Shown here one piece after another: positions 8,213 to 15,930 of a stretch of DNA of 64,000 nt. Where the stretch lies: the NCBI GenBank assembly GCA_934565855.1, contig CAKTIO010000001.1, positions 248,001 through 312,000 on the forward strand. The letters are read 5' to 3'. Numbering within the stretch: position 1 is the first letter of the stretch; the number at the start of each line of letters is the position of its first letter. The notes beneath the pieces are model-generated. The model made no database searches, was not told the origin of the DNA, and saw only the letters and a list, made by a program, of their open reading frames with translations. The DNA is from an uncultured Dysosmobacter sp. Its GTDB lineage: Bacteria > Bacillota > Clostridia > Oscillospirales > Oscillospiraceae. Position numbers and translations under genes: made by a program.

Positions 8213-8515
8213 ATTTTCTTCCGTCCTTTCTGTCGTTTCGCCGATTGACTAATATAAGGATAACATCAACGCTAACTTTTGTATAATACAGACCTTGAAT
8301 ATGGCGATATAAAAAAACTTTATATCTGCCTGCCGCCTGTACCTCCTATTTCTTCAGCCTGCGGTATACCAAGATATTTCTTATTCAACCTCGAATAAAG
8401 AATGACAGCTTATGCTTCGGTATATCCGACAAAATTGTAGTAAGGCAGAATTATGCGCTGCCTCTTTCCACCGCACATTGGATAAAAGCGCAATGGGCGG
8501 GAGCGCACGGAGCGG
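8213..8515. other. Promoter region of the tct operon and MATE 3' flank
   Basis: No gene seen. The AT-rich part near 8270-8320 holds the minus-strand promoter of tctBAC. The copy of the presumed LysR site at 8271-8289 contains TATTAT on the minus strand. The left-hand IR TATAAA...TTTATA near 8310-8325 may be part of the promoter. Nothing recognisable lies between 8330 and 8515. Confidence 0.4.
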
Positions 8516-9868
8516 TCACAGGGCTGCTGTCTGCGAATCCTCGCCGATCTGTCTCCGGGCTCTCCTGTTCCGCACAAACCGCACCAGGTACATCACGAGC
8601 AGCCACACCCAGGAAAGCATTTCGGCGTAGGCGATCGACATATTGCCGAAGTATGGAGCCATTGCGTAGGAGGCGAGGATGCGTACCGCCAGCGACACCA
8701 TGCCAGCGACGCTGGAATACACCAGATCGCCCCTGCCTTCAAGGTAGCCGCGGAACGCCGTGGTCAAGCCGAAGATGGGATAAAAACAGGCGATGCGCTG
8801 AAAGAACGCGCTTCCGATCATGACCGCAGTCGCTCCGGCACCGAAAAGGGCAATGATCTTTCCTCCTGTCGGGATCACGATTCCTGTAAGGAGCAGCGAC
8901 ACCACAAGGGTCGATATCGTACCGGCAGTGAGCGTCTTGCGTGTGCGGACCTCATCACCAGCGCCGTGGCTGTGGGCGGTGATTGTGGAGATGCCGGAGC
9001 CGAGATTTACAATGGGCAGCATGACCAGCGTGTCAATGCGGTATGCTGTGGTAATGGCGGTGACGGTATCCGTTCCGAAGCGGTTCATAAAATCCTGCAA
9101 GACCAGACCGCCCAGAGAGCTGATGCTGGATTGCAGCATCGGCGGCAGTCCGAACCGCACGCCCTCCCGCACAACGGAAGCGCAGAAGCTGTCCTTTCGG
9201 TAGCCGCTTTTCAGCCAGCGGTACTTCCTTGTCCCGTAGATCACGATGAAAACGGTCATCGTTGCCTGAGACAGCACCGTTGCCGTGGCAGCGCCCTGTA
9301 CGCCCCAGCGAAATTCCGCGACGAAAAGAATGTCCAGCAGCACATTGACGATGGAGGAAAGCAGAATGGACAGGAACGGGATCCGGCTGTCTCCAAGTCC
9401 GCGCAGAGTCGCGGTATAGACATTGTAGACCGCTAAAAACGGCAGTCCGAGGAAAATGATACGGATATAGCTGCTGGCAAGCCCGATGGTATCGGACGGT
9501 GTGTGCAGCAGCGCCATAAACGGATAGGACAGCGCGGAGCCGCCAGCCGCAATGAGCAGGAATACACCGCCAAGAATCACGGCGAATACCGCCAGCACGG
9601 GCGGGATATTTTCCTGCTTCTTTGCCCCGAAGTTCTTTGCGATCAGGACGGACAGCCCCAGCGTGAAGCCCGTGATCGTTGTGATAAAAAAGTTGATGGG
9701 CGTTGTTGTCACGCCGATGGCAGACAGCGACAGCTCGCCGTCCACATTGCCGACGATAAACGCATCCGCCCAGTTGTAGAGCTGCTGTAAAACACCGCTG
9801 AGGATCAGCGGCAGGCTGAACCAGACCAGCTCCTTCATGATGGTTCCAAGTTTTTGATTTGCTTTCAT
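8516..9868 (-). CDS. MATE-family multidrug/metabolite efflux protein
   Basis: 450 residues with about 12 membrane segments in two homologous halves. The first begins with LPLILSGVLQQLYNWADAFIVG, given here by its core LQQLYNWADAFIVG, a hallmark of Na+- or H+-coupled MATE exporters. The second half carries LPPMLQSSISSLGGLVLQ. The start at 9868 is set by a perfect CAGGAGGA site. It is a single gene with a palindromic leader (9898-9926). The substrate is unknown; nothing ties it to the tct operon beyond position. Confidence 0.92.
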   Translation of the reverse strand: MKANQKLGTIMKELVWFSLPLILSGVLQQLYNWADAFIVGNVDGELSLSAIGVTTTPINFFITTITGFTLGLSVLIAKNFGAKKQENIPPVLAVFAVILGGVFLLIAAGGSALSYPFMALLHTPSDTIGLASSYIRIIFLGLPFLAVYNVYTATLRGLGDSRIPFLSILLSSIVNVLLDILFVAEFRWGVQGAATATVLSQATMTVFIVIYGTRKYRWLKSGYRKDSFCASVVREGVRFGLPPMLQSSISSLGGLVLQDFMNRFGTDTVTAITTAYRIDTLVMLPIVNLGSGISTITAHSHGAGDEVRTRKTLTAGTISTLVVSLLLTGIVIPTGGKIIALFGAGATAVMIGSAFFQRIACFYPIFGLTTAFRGYLEGRGDLVYSSVAGMVSLAVRILASYAMAPYFGNMSIAYAEMLSWVWLLVMYLVRFVRNRRARRQIGEDSQTAAL

Positions 9869-9897
9869 ATTGTCCTCCTGAAAAATGCAGAACAAAA

Positions 9898-9926
9898 CCA
9901 CGCAATTGTTCTGCGCAATTGCGTGG
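9898..9926. promoter_or_regulatory. Palindromic leader/operator of the MATE gene
   Basis: CCACGCAATTG and CAATTGCGTGG form a perfect 11-bp inverted repeat with a 7-base loop, 30 bases upstream of the MATE start. On the minus strand it is followed by TTTTG. It may be a MarR/TetR-type operator or an attenuator hairpin. No regulator gene lies next to it. Confidence 0.5.
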
Positions 9927-9929
9927 TTA

Positions 9930-10185
9930 AAAGCAGCATATCAAATGCCTTGAAAACACCACATCATCATTTTGTGGCATCATTATAGCACGGAAAAATA
10001 CAGACTGCAACACCACCCGATTGGCTCAGAATAAAAAAGGGGAAATCTACGTTTATTCGTCAGTATAAGCCTCATTTGCGAGAGAAGATATTTTTTACAT
10101 ATACCCCTCTCTTCTCGTCGACCACAGGCAAAAATTCCTTGGATTTCAACCCTAAATCGTACACAAATCCATCCTATTAATCAGG
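9930..10185. other. Intergenic stretch with no recognised gene
   Basis: AT-rich sequence with an AGAGAAGATA...CTCTTCTC inverted repeat near 10080-10120. I see no open frame with a ribosome site. It may hold the MATE promoter at its left end and an old insertion breakpoint at its right end. Confidence 0.3.
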
Positions 10186-10332
10186 AACGGGGGTAGACAT
10201 TCCCTACCTCCGGTTATCCTGACCTCCATTCTGGCGGGGACGCCGGTGGGCTCCACCATCGTAGCGGTGGATATTCTGGCATTTTTGGTTCGTTCGGTCC
10301 TTGGCCGCGTGAGAGGAGGCAAAGCAAGATGA
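10186..10332 (+). pseudogene. 3' stub of a metal-type ABC transporter permease
   Basis: Read in the frame ending at the TGA at 10330-10332, the sequence gives LTSILAGTPVGSTIVAVDIL followed by AFLVRSVLGRVRGGKAR. This resembles the last transmembrane segment of ABC-3 (ZnuB/MntB-type) permeases. No upstream body of the gene exists, so it is a truncated remnant. Its stop overlaps the ATG of the next, also damaged, lipoprotein gene (ATGA), so the pair was once part of a transporter operon. Family assignment rests on about 40 residues. Confidence 0.5.
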
Positions 10333-10968
10333 ACCGGAATTTTTGCCTGCTGCTGGCTGTCTGCATGGCAGTTTCCCTCTGTGCCTATGGGAAAGACAGC
10401 GAAAACGGCGCAGAAAATAACACACTTCCTTCCGATGAAGAAGTCTCCGCACCGTCTGAGATCACCCCGACTCCGGATAAGCAGGAAACGCAGGACAAGC
10501 AACAAGCTCCGGAGAGTTCCGAACAGACGCAGACCTCTGCCGACGGGCATGGATGTGGATCTGACGGTGCTCAGCAGCACCATGGTCTATTCCGAGGTCT
10601 ACAATATGCTCTATTACGATCCGGAGAGCTATTACGGCAAGACGATCAAAATGACGGGGGTATTTTCCATCTATCAGATGGTGGTGGACGGCGTTACGCA
10701 GCCTGACCCTGTGGCCTATGCCTGCATCATCGCCGATGCGACGGCCTGCTGCGCGCAGGGTATGAAGTTCGTTCTGGAGAGTGATCATACCTATCCGGAC
10801 GATTACCCGGATCTGGGGACGGAGATCACCGTCATCGGCGAGTTCCAGCCCTATGAGGAAAACGGAATGACGTGGTATAATTACGACAAACCGGAAAAGC
10901 CCCGTATATCAAGGGTTTTCATCCTTTTCCAAACCGAGAAATCGAGCCGCGAAGTAGTTATATCGTAG
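10329..10968 (+). pseudogene. Frameshifted lipoprotein gene
   Basis: The N-terminal part (from ATG 10329) reads as a signal peptide MNRNFCLLLAVCMAVSLCAYG and a Pro/Glu/Gln-rich linker up to about 10545. From there a sensible protein continues only in another frame: DVDLTVLSSTMVYSEV, YYGKTIKMTG, LGTEITVIGEFQPYEENG. This is a typical small extracellular lipoprotein body. A one- or two-base indel near 10545-10555 must separate the halves. The lipobox cysteine context (LCAYG) is also poor. The last codons (after YNYDKPEKP) look foreign, consistent with a junction near 10905. Probably non-functional. Confidence 0.7.
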
Positions 10969-11105
10969 GGGGTGTTATAGTAACGACAAAAACAAAATAC
11001 CGTTTGGGCGGACTGTCAGCCCGTCCAAAAAATCAGGACATTTCCTCTGCAAAGAAGAAATGTCCTTTTTTGTACCCAAAATCAGAGGCCGACAGGAGGA
11101 ACACG

Positions 11106-11738
11106 ATGCCTGAAAAAACAGCGCAGAAAGAACCGGGCCAAAAGCCCGCGCCATCCAAAAAGCCGAAGCCGCAGCAGGAAGTAGTCGTTCAGATTCCGCT
11201 CTCTGAGCTGCATCCGTTCCCGGATCATCCCTTTCAGGTGCGGGAGGATGCGTCCATGCAGGAAACCGCCGAGAGCGTCAAGGAATACGGTGTCCTTGTC
11301 CCCGCGCTGGCGCGGCCACGGGAGGACGGCGGCTATGAGCTGATCGCAGGCCACCGCCGCAAACACGCCTGTGAGCTGGCGGGACTGACCACCATGCCCG
11401 TCATTGTCCGCAACATCGACCGGGACGCTGCTACTATCATCATGGTGGACAGCAACCTCCAGCGAGAAAATATTCTTCCCTCCGAACGCGCCAAAGCCTA
11501 CAAGATGAAGATGGAGGCCATCAAGCGGCAGGGCGCACGGACAGATTTGACTTCGCCGAAAATTTCGGCGAAGTTCCGCAGCGATGATGAAGTCGGACAG
11601 GAAGCCGGTGTGAGCGGCGACACCATTCGCAACTATCAGCGACATCATCGACTACACCGAAAATCCGCAAAAGACGGACGGCGGCAGGCTGATTACGAGC
11701 TGGCAATGCGACAGCAGGATCGCCGCCGATCTGAATAA
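11106..11738 (+). pseudogene. ParB-like protein gene truncated by fusion to relaxase sequence
   Basis: Starts at 11106 after AGGAGGAA. Residues about 28-175 are a ParB/Spo0J-type nuclease-like domain: IPLSELHPFPDHPFQVR, LVPALARPR, YELIAGHRRKHACELAGL, VDSNLQRENILPSERAKAYK, and the start of the HTH domain ending GDTIRNYQR. Immediately after this, at about 11635, the sequence becomes that of a relaxase in another frame, so the ParB frame ends in 30 unrelated residues. Such ParB genes occur in Tn1549/ICE-like elements. The helix-turn-helix is incomplete, so DNA binding is probably lost. Confidence 0.75.
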
Positions 11739-11778
11739 TGGCAGAGGGCGGCAGCATTTTGTGCTGTCACCCTCTTAA
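11635..11778 (+). pseudogene. N-terminal fragment of a mobilisation relaxase
   Basis: In the frame different from ParB the sequence reads SDIIDYTENPQKTDGGRL then ITSWQCDSRIA. This is the characteristic early segment of MobA/relaxase proteins of Firmicute integrative elements (DIIDYxxNPxKTxxGxLI...CDxxxA). After CDSRIA the similarity is lost and a stop follows at 11776-11778. It lacks both the start and the catalytic histidine triad, so it is only a scar. It shows that about 1 kb or more of an element was deleted between parB and the relaxase gene. Confidence 0.6.
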
Positions 11779-11871
11779 TTACAGAACGGCAAAGACGGGC
11801 AGGGCTGTCAACGGCGGCGCATTTGCGCCGTTCATCTTGACCGTTGATGGACTTGGCCGGGTCTGCTATTT

Positions 11872-12335
11872 TTACTCATCAAGTATTGTTGATGGCGTGA
11901 CGGAGTGAAAAACGATCATACCGTCAAAAGTATCTTGTGGAGTAATATTGACTGTATATGCGGCTTTTAGCAATTTCTCCATGCCAGACAAATTAACATT
12001 AAGTGTTGTAATTGACTGTTTTTCGCTCAGAATTTGCTCCCACACTTCGTCAGAGGATGCACTTGCAAAATCAATAAAATAGTATTGACCACTATCTCCG
12101 TCGGAGAGTTGGCTATTCAAATCATTTGCGTTGCTGACCTCCATAACCTCAAACCCTCCATTGTCCGTTTGAGAGTTAAACTGCGTTTTCTGCACATCCG
12201 TTCCGATTGAATAGTAGCCACCGCCGAGTTTTTCTGAGAGCAGTTTTCCCAAACAGGTATATCCCGCAACAGAAGTTTTCCCAATATGGCCATTATGCCC
12301 ATTGATACCTTTCTGCCACGCACCATACCCATTCC
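11872..12335 (-). pseudogene. C-terminal fragment of an erythromycin-esterase-like protein
   Basis: The minus-strand frame reads GINGHNGHIG, then CLGKLLSEKLGGGYYSIGTD, and ends in YTVNITPQDTFDGMIVFHSV. The GHNGHI motif, LxxxLGxxYYSIGTD and the DGMIxF...TP ending are those of the erythromycin esterase family. Full members are about 400 residues; only about 150 remain, with no start, so the fragment should be inactive. The sequence 5' of GINGHNG is unrelated (HEAAERAKADENAVQVKQ in one frame) and probably belongs to another mobile-element gene. Confidence 0.6.
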
Positions 12336-12339
12336 TGCC

Positions 12340-12642
12340 CTGCGGTCTTGTTTGACCTGCACAGCGTTTTCATCAGCCTTGGCACGCTCGGCTGCTTCGT
12401 GCAGCGTCTTGGCGATGCTTCTCCGGTGAGTATCATCTCTGGTGATGGGTATTCTATTGTCGAGGTTCGTTTCTCAATCATCGGCTGTCTTTTCCATTGA
12501 CAATGTCTTGTCTCGGTGTTAGACTAAAAACAAATTATTTTTGACAGTTCATTGAGGATTGCATCGTAACATATCTTGTCGACTTCGTCAAGACTTATTT
12601 TATTAACTTTTTATGATTGTCTATCATTGGGAGTGACTTTCT
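12340..12642. other. Mobile-element debris and promoter region of 12643 gene
   Basis: 12340-12480 carries short minus-strand coding remnants (HEAAERAKADENAVQVKQ), which I could not assign. 12490-12642 is AT-rich and should hold the promoter of the DUF6076-like gene. No complete gene is visible. Confidence 0.35.
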
Positions 12643-13608
12643 ATGTGGTATGCCAAAATGTATTTCTCTGAGAGCAGAGAGATTTTTCAGTATGATTCCC
12701 TTGGTACACAAGGCGTTCCGGATGTCCAGAAAGAATTTCCCTTTCTGGAAAGCCTCCTCTCCTTTCAGGAACTGGACTGCGCGGAAGTGACGCCGATACT
12801 GCAAAGCATCGCGGATAACTGGAGCCGATTTATCGTGGAGGATGACCGGGACGCACTTGAGAATGTCAGGAGAAAACTGGGGAGGTTAGCCTCCATACAC
12901 ATTTATTTTCGGCTTCTCTATGTTCACTGCCGCTACCGCCAGTCAGCAATGTACATTCAAAATGACCGAGGCAGTGCAGAGGATGCGCAGATACTGGACG
13001 AACTGCGCCAGCTCCCTGAACAGCTTCCGCTGTATCAGCAACAGGTTCAACGCTTTTTTGAGTTGGTGCTGGATGTAGACAGCGCAGGGCGGGAGCCGCA
13101 GGCACAGGCGGCAAAAAATTATACCTACGATATGCCAAGAGATTCCGACCTGTTTTCATTCCGCCCCATCCCGCTCAGCTTTGAGCCGGTGGAGCCCGGA
13201 CGGTGTTCACCTGTGCTGTATTCTTCCAGCATTCGGGACATGATCGACTACTCTCTGCGGAGCTGCGTGGAGCGGAATATCACCGTGCGGCGCTGCAAGA
13301 ACTGCGGACGGTACTTTGCACAAACCGGACGTGTCAGTGCAGAGTATTGCGGGCGGCCTGTTCCCGAAGGACAGCAGCGCTGCCGTGAGGCTGGTGCTTT
13401 CCAGCAGTGGACAAAAAAGCAGACGGCAGACCCCGTGTTCAAAGCTTACCGCAAGGAGTACAAGAAGCGGTTCGCATGGATCAAGGCCGGGCGGATTACT
13501 GACCAACAGTTTTATGACTGGAGTGAACGCGCCAGAGCAGAAAAGAAAAAATGCGACCGGGAGGAGATCTCCCGAGACGCATTTTTTGAATGGCTCAAAA
13601 AGCAGTGA
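12643..13608 (+). CDS. DUF6076-like zinc-ribbon protein
   Basis: 321 residues. The first 200 have no motif I recognise. Residues about 225-265 hold a CxxC...YC...C zinc-ribbon pattern (RCKNCGRYF, then EYCGRP, then QQRC), as in proteins labelled DUF6076. The C-terminus is basic, then acidic (EEISRDAFFEWLKKQ). Proteins of this kind are usually found on mobile elements of Clostridia; the function is unknown. It is the better-preserved copy of the broken gene at the left window edge. It converges on a small gene at 13700-13885. The start has a GGGAGTGA site. Confidence 0.75.
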   Translation: MWYAKMYFSESREIFQYDSLGTQGVPDVQKEFPFLESLLSFQELDCAEVTPILQSIADNWSRFIVEDDRDALENVRRKLGRLASIHIYFRLLYVHCRYRQSAMYIQNDRGSAEDAQILDELRQLPEQLPLYQQQVQRFFELVLDVDSAGREPQAQAAKNYTYDMPRDSDLFSFRPIPLSFEPVEPGRCSPVLYSSSIRDMIDYSLRSCVERNITVRRCKNCGRYFAQTGRVSAEYCGRPVPEGQQRCREAGAFQQWTKKQTADPVFKAYRKEYKKRFAWIKAGRITDQQFYDWSERARAEKKKCDREEISRDAFFEWLKKQ

Positions 13609-13828
13609 ACAACCGCCCATCGGCATTCGTTTTCAAGGTGGATGCCGGTGGGCAGCTTTTATTGATTACAGCGGTCAAATGCATAATCATTTTTTATTTT
13701 TAACAGGAAAGATACTTTCCTACATCCGCCCAATCTCTGTCCGAAGCCACTTCCCTTGGAATCTGGCTAAGCAGATACAGCATGCGACTGCGCTTTCCTC
13801 CCGTAAGGCAATGTAAGTCAGAGAGATA
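13060..13828 (+). repeat. Direct repeat, right copy (pairs with 1-750)
   Basis: Same orientation and content as the left copy: the 3' part of the DUF6076-like gene, a shared 3' flank, and the end of the convergent small gene. This copy retains the 29 bases that are missing from the left copy. Homologous recombination between the copies would remove about 13 kb, including the whole tct and ferredoxin locus. Confidence 0.85.
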
Positions 13829-13885
13829 ACGGCACCCCATTTCCATTTGCAAGTATTCTAATATCGAATCTGCTGTCATAGTCAT
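13700..13885 (-). CDS. Small conserved protein convergent to the DUF6076-like gene
   Basis: 61 residues starting MTMTADSILEYLQMEMGCRY after AAAGGGGT, and ending DWADVGKYLSC. The pattern (ILEYLQMEMGCxYLSDLH near the start, W-x-D-x-x-x-YL at the end) resembles small uncharacterised proteins found beside mobile-element genes in Clostridia, possibly the DUF6870 type; I hold that name loosely. A truncated second copy exists at 612-747. The preserved reading frame in both copies argues that it is, or was, translated. Confidence 0.6.
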   Translation of the reverse strand: MTMTADSILEYLQMEMGCRYLSDLHCLTGGKRSRMLYLLSQIPREVASDRDWADVGKYLSC

Positions 13886-13975
13886 ACCCCTTTCCACGAG
13901 TGCACGGCATGGCCGAATCTCCCCGTATGTATTTCTATACGGGAATGATGTCGAAAAGTTGGGGGCAGGCAAAGA

Positions 13976-14008
13976 AAATCACCGTTTTTTAAAAAGCGGT
14001 GATTTTTT
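13976..14008. terminator. Terminator at the end of rsgI
   Basis: An AAAATCACCG / CGGTGATTTTTT stem with an A/T-rich loop (TTTTTTAAAAAG) directly downstream of the rsgI stop. U-runs lie on both sides, so it could work in both directions. Confidence 0.65.
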
Positions 14009-14021
14009 ATGGCTGTTTGTA

Positions 14022-15098
14022 TTACGGTGCGGCAGATGGGGTTTCATCCTGCATCCCATCTCCTTGTGCAGTCTGTGCCTCCTCAATCATTTTGTAAATT
14101 TCAGGAGAGGAGATTCCTTGAAGCAACTTGACATTCTCCGCCAGCGTACCGCCGAACTGCTCTGTATATGCCCGAATAGCCTCCAGCCGTTTGGCGGGAA
14201 GCTGGTGCCCTGGTGCAGGGGAAGGATGTGAAGATGTCTGGCTTTCGGTGTCACCCTTGGTATGGGCTGGCATTTCTCCTGAATCTTGACGATTCACCGG
14301 AGTCGGCGTTTCCTCAGATGTTTCGGGCTGGGTAGCAGTACTATCGTTTTCCTCATAATCGGTGTTTTGGGTGGGAGTAGAATTCGCTGTAGAATCCTTT
14401 TTATGGCTGCCGCGGCGGGCTTCCCGGACAATTTCAAAAATTTCATCATTGGTGAAATCTTTCAGCAGTTCTAAATTTTCGTCCAAGGTCCCACCGAACT
14501 GCTCCGTATAGACCCGCGCAGCCCGGAGGCGTCTGGCGGAGATATGGCGTTCCATGGCACTGTCGTTTTCTTCCTCATCCATCTGGAATACGGAGACCTC
14601 CAGTTGTTCCTCCCTGATGGCGGCAGAAGTGGTTTCTACCTCTGTTTCCAGCTTGTCGCTGTCTGTCCGCACACTGACTTCAATATCCGTATTATGTTCG
14701 TTCAGGTAATTCTGCTCCTGACAGGCAGACACAATAGTGTTCATGCAGTCCTCTGCTGTTCCCTTACGGATAGAGAGATTGGAGAGCAGCACCTCGGCGT
14801 CCTCATTCAGCGGCACCACATCAATGACCCGCTCAAAGCAGTTCAGATCCAGCCGGACACTGGGATTGATGTCCATGTAGACATAGCTGGCCGGCGTGTA
14901 GTAGAGGTGGTAACCAAAAGCTGCCGTGCAGATCACCGCCAGACACGCCGCCGCAGAGAGAGCTTTCCCCACAGAGGGGTTCGATGCGGAAACTTCCTGC
15001 CCCACCGCATAATTTCGGTTTCGGATTTCCGCAAAAGTGCCATTTTTTTTCAAAATGACGCAGCGGCTGCCCTTGATTTCCATGACGATTCCCCGCAT
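14022..15098 (-). CDS. rsgI: RsgI-type anti-sigma factor
   Basis: 358 residues from the ATG at 15098, just after the sigI stop and its overlapping AAAGGAGGGG site. Order: cytoplasmic RsgI N-domain (MRGIVMEIKGSRCVILKKNG, residues 1-45), one transmembrane segment (about 46-66), the conserved extracytoplasmic stretch YVYMDINPSVRLDLNCFERV (about 70-90), then a long Ser/Thr/Glu-rich ectodomain. The ectodomain contains two copies of a roughly 40-residue helical repeat: one around residues 190-230 (ARVYTEQFGGTLDENLELL) and one around 302-341 (IRAYTEQFGGTLAENVKLL). In C. thermocellum such ectodomains sense external polysaccharides; here the repeats replace a carbohydrate-binding module. Confidence 0.9.
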   Translation of the reverse strand: MRGIVMEIKGSRCVILKKNGTFAEIRNRNYAVGQEVSASNPSVGKALSAAACLAVICTAAFGYHLYYTPASYVYMDINPSVRLDLNCFERVIDVVPLNEDAEVLLSNLSIRKGTAEDCMNTIVSACQEQNYLNEHNTDIEVSVRTDSDKLETEVETTSAAIREEQLEVSVFQMDEEENDSAMERHISARRLRAARVYTEQFGGTLDENLELLKDFTNDEIFEIVREARRGSHKKDSTANSTPTQNTDYEENDSTATQPETSEETPTPVNRQDSGEMPAHTKGDTESQTSSHPSPAPGHQLPAKRLEAIRAYTEQFGGTLAENVKLLQGISSPEIYKMIEEAQTAQGDGMQDETPSAAP

Positions 15099-15099
15099 C

Positions 15100-15789
15100 T
15101 TAAAGCCCCTCCTTTCCAATCTTGAAATATTCCCGCATGATCTGATAGTCTCCCGCCCAGATCAGCATCCCGGCAATGATATAGGTTCGGTTGCGTTCCA
15201 GAACCTTGCTGCCAGTCCCCAGCTCCGCCATGATCTGACTGGCGGGGAGGCATTTTGTTTTTCGGACCGCCGCCACTCGCTCCGGCTGCTGGATCAGCCA
15301 GCGGATGACCTCCAGACAAGCCCGTTTTGTCCGGCCAAACTTTGGGGACGATTTCGGCAAGTCGAAAAAAGAAATATTGAATTTGTCCAGTTCCTGCCGA
15401 AGCGCACTGATTTCCAACGCAGCATCCGACACCATAGGAACGGGATCTTCCATTTCAAAGGGAACTTCGCCGCCGTGGTCATTCTGCATACTGAGGGCAC
15501 TGAAAGGCACGCACTTGGCATTTCTGCTTTCCTTACGCAAAAGATCCGTGACCCGGTTTTGAATGGCTGCGGCGGCAAGGGCCTGAAAGGAGCCTTTTTC
15601 CGGGCGGTAGGCGGTGATGGCGTCATTAAAGGCAATCAGCGCTTCGGAATAGGCATCATCATGGCAGTCCACAAGCCGCTCCGCCGCCTTTGATGCGCAG
15701 CGACGGATAAACAGGTCATTTTCCGATAAAATGGTCTCCCTTGCCTGCGGGTCACGCTGGGCCAGCAGAAGCTGTTCCGTTTCATTCAT
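15100..15789 (-). CDS. sigI: RNA polymerase sigma factor SigI
   Basis: 229 residues, the usual SigI length. The region-2 part contains FIRRCASKAAERLVDCHDDAYSEALIAFNDAI and SFQALAAAAIQNRVTDLLRKE, given here by SFQALAAAAIQNRVTDLLRK. The C-terminal part contains ASQIMAELGTGSKVLERNRT, then YIIAGMLIWAGDYQIMREY, typical of SigI. It is followed without a gap by rsgI. A sigma-A-like promoter (15834-15862) lies 45 bases upstream of its start. Three nearby genes carry matching SigI-type promoters, so its regulon is at least partly local. Confidence 0.93.
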   Translation of the reverse strand: MNETEQLLLAQRDPQARETILSENDLFIRRCASKAAERLVDCHDDAYSEALIAFNDAITAYRPEKGSFQALAAAAIQNRVTDLLRKESRNAKCVPFSALSMQNDHGGEVPFEMEDPVPMVSDAALEISALRQELDKFNISFFDLPKSSPKFGRTKRACLEVIRWLIQQPERVAAVRKTKCLPASQIMAELGTGSKVLERNRTYIIAGMLIWAGDYQIMREYFKIGKEGL

Positions 15790-15833
15790 ACTGCCGTCCC
15801 TCCAGTTCCGCAGTTTTACGCAATCGCAGGAAT

Positions 15834-15862
15834 AAAATAGCGAAAAAATACGTTCCTGTCAA
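15834..15862 (-). promoter_or_regulatory. Sigma-A-like promoter of sigI
   Basis: On the minus strand TTGACA (15862-15857), 17 bases, TATTTT (15839-15834), 45 bases upstream of the sigI start. No CCCCC/CGTATA pair is seen here, so sigI seems to be expressed by the housekeeping sigma rather than by itself. Confidence 0.6.
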
Positions 15863-15887
15863 GCGGCTCGCCATTCAGCGCCATAGG

Positions 15888-15919
15888 AAAGAGGTGTGGA
15901 AGTGTATCCACACCTCTTT
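15888..15919. terminator. Stem-loop between the acidic secreted protein gene and sigI
   Basis: AAAGAGGTGTGGA, loop AGTGTA, TCCACACCTCTTT: a perfect 13-bp stem directly after the stop at 15931 on the minus strand. The U-run is weak (CTCTTTCC), so it may be a partial terminator that separates the SigI-driven transcript from sigI. Confidence 0.6.
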
Positions 15920-15930
15920 AGAAAATCAAA

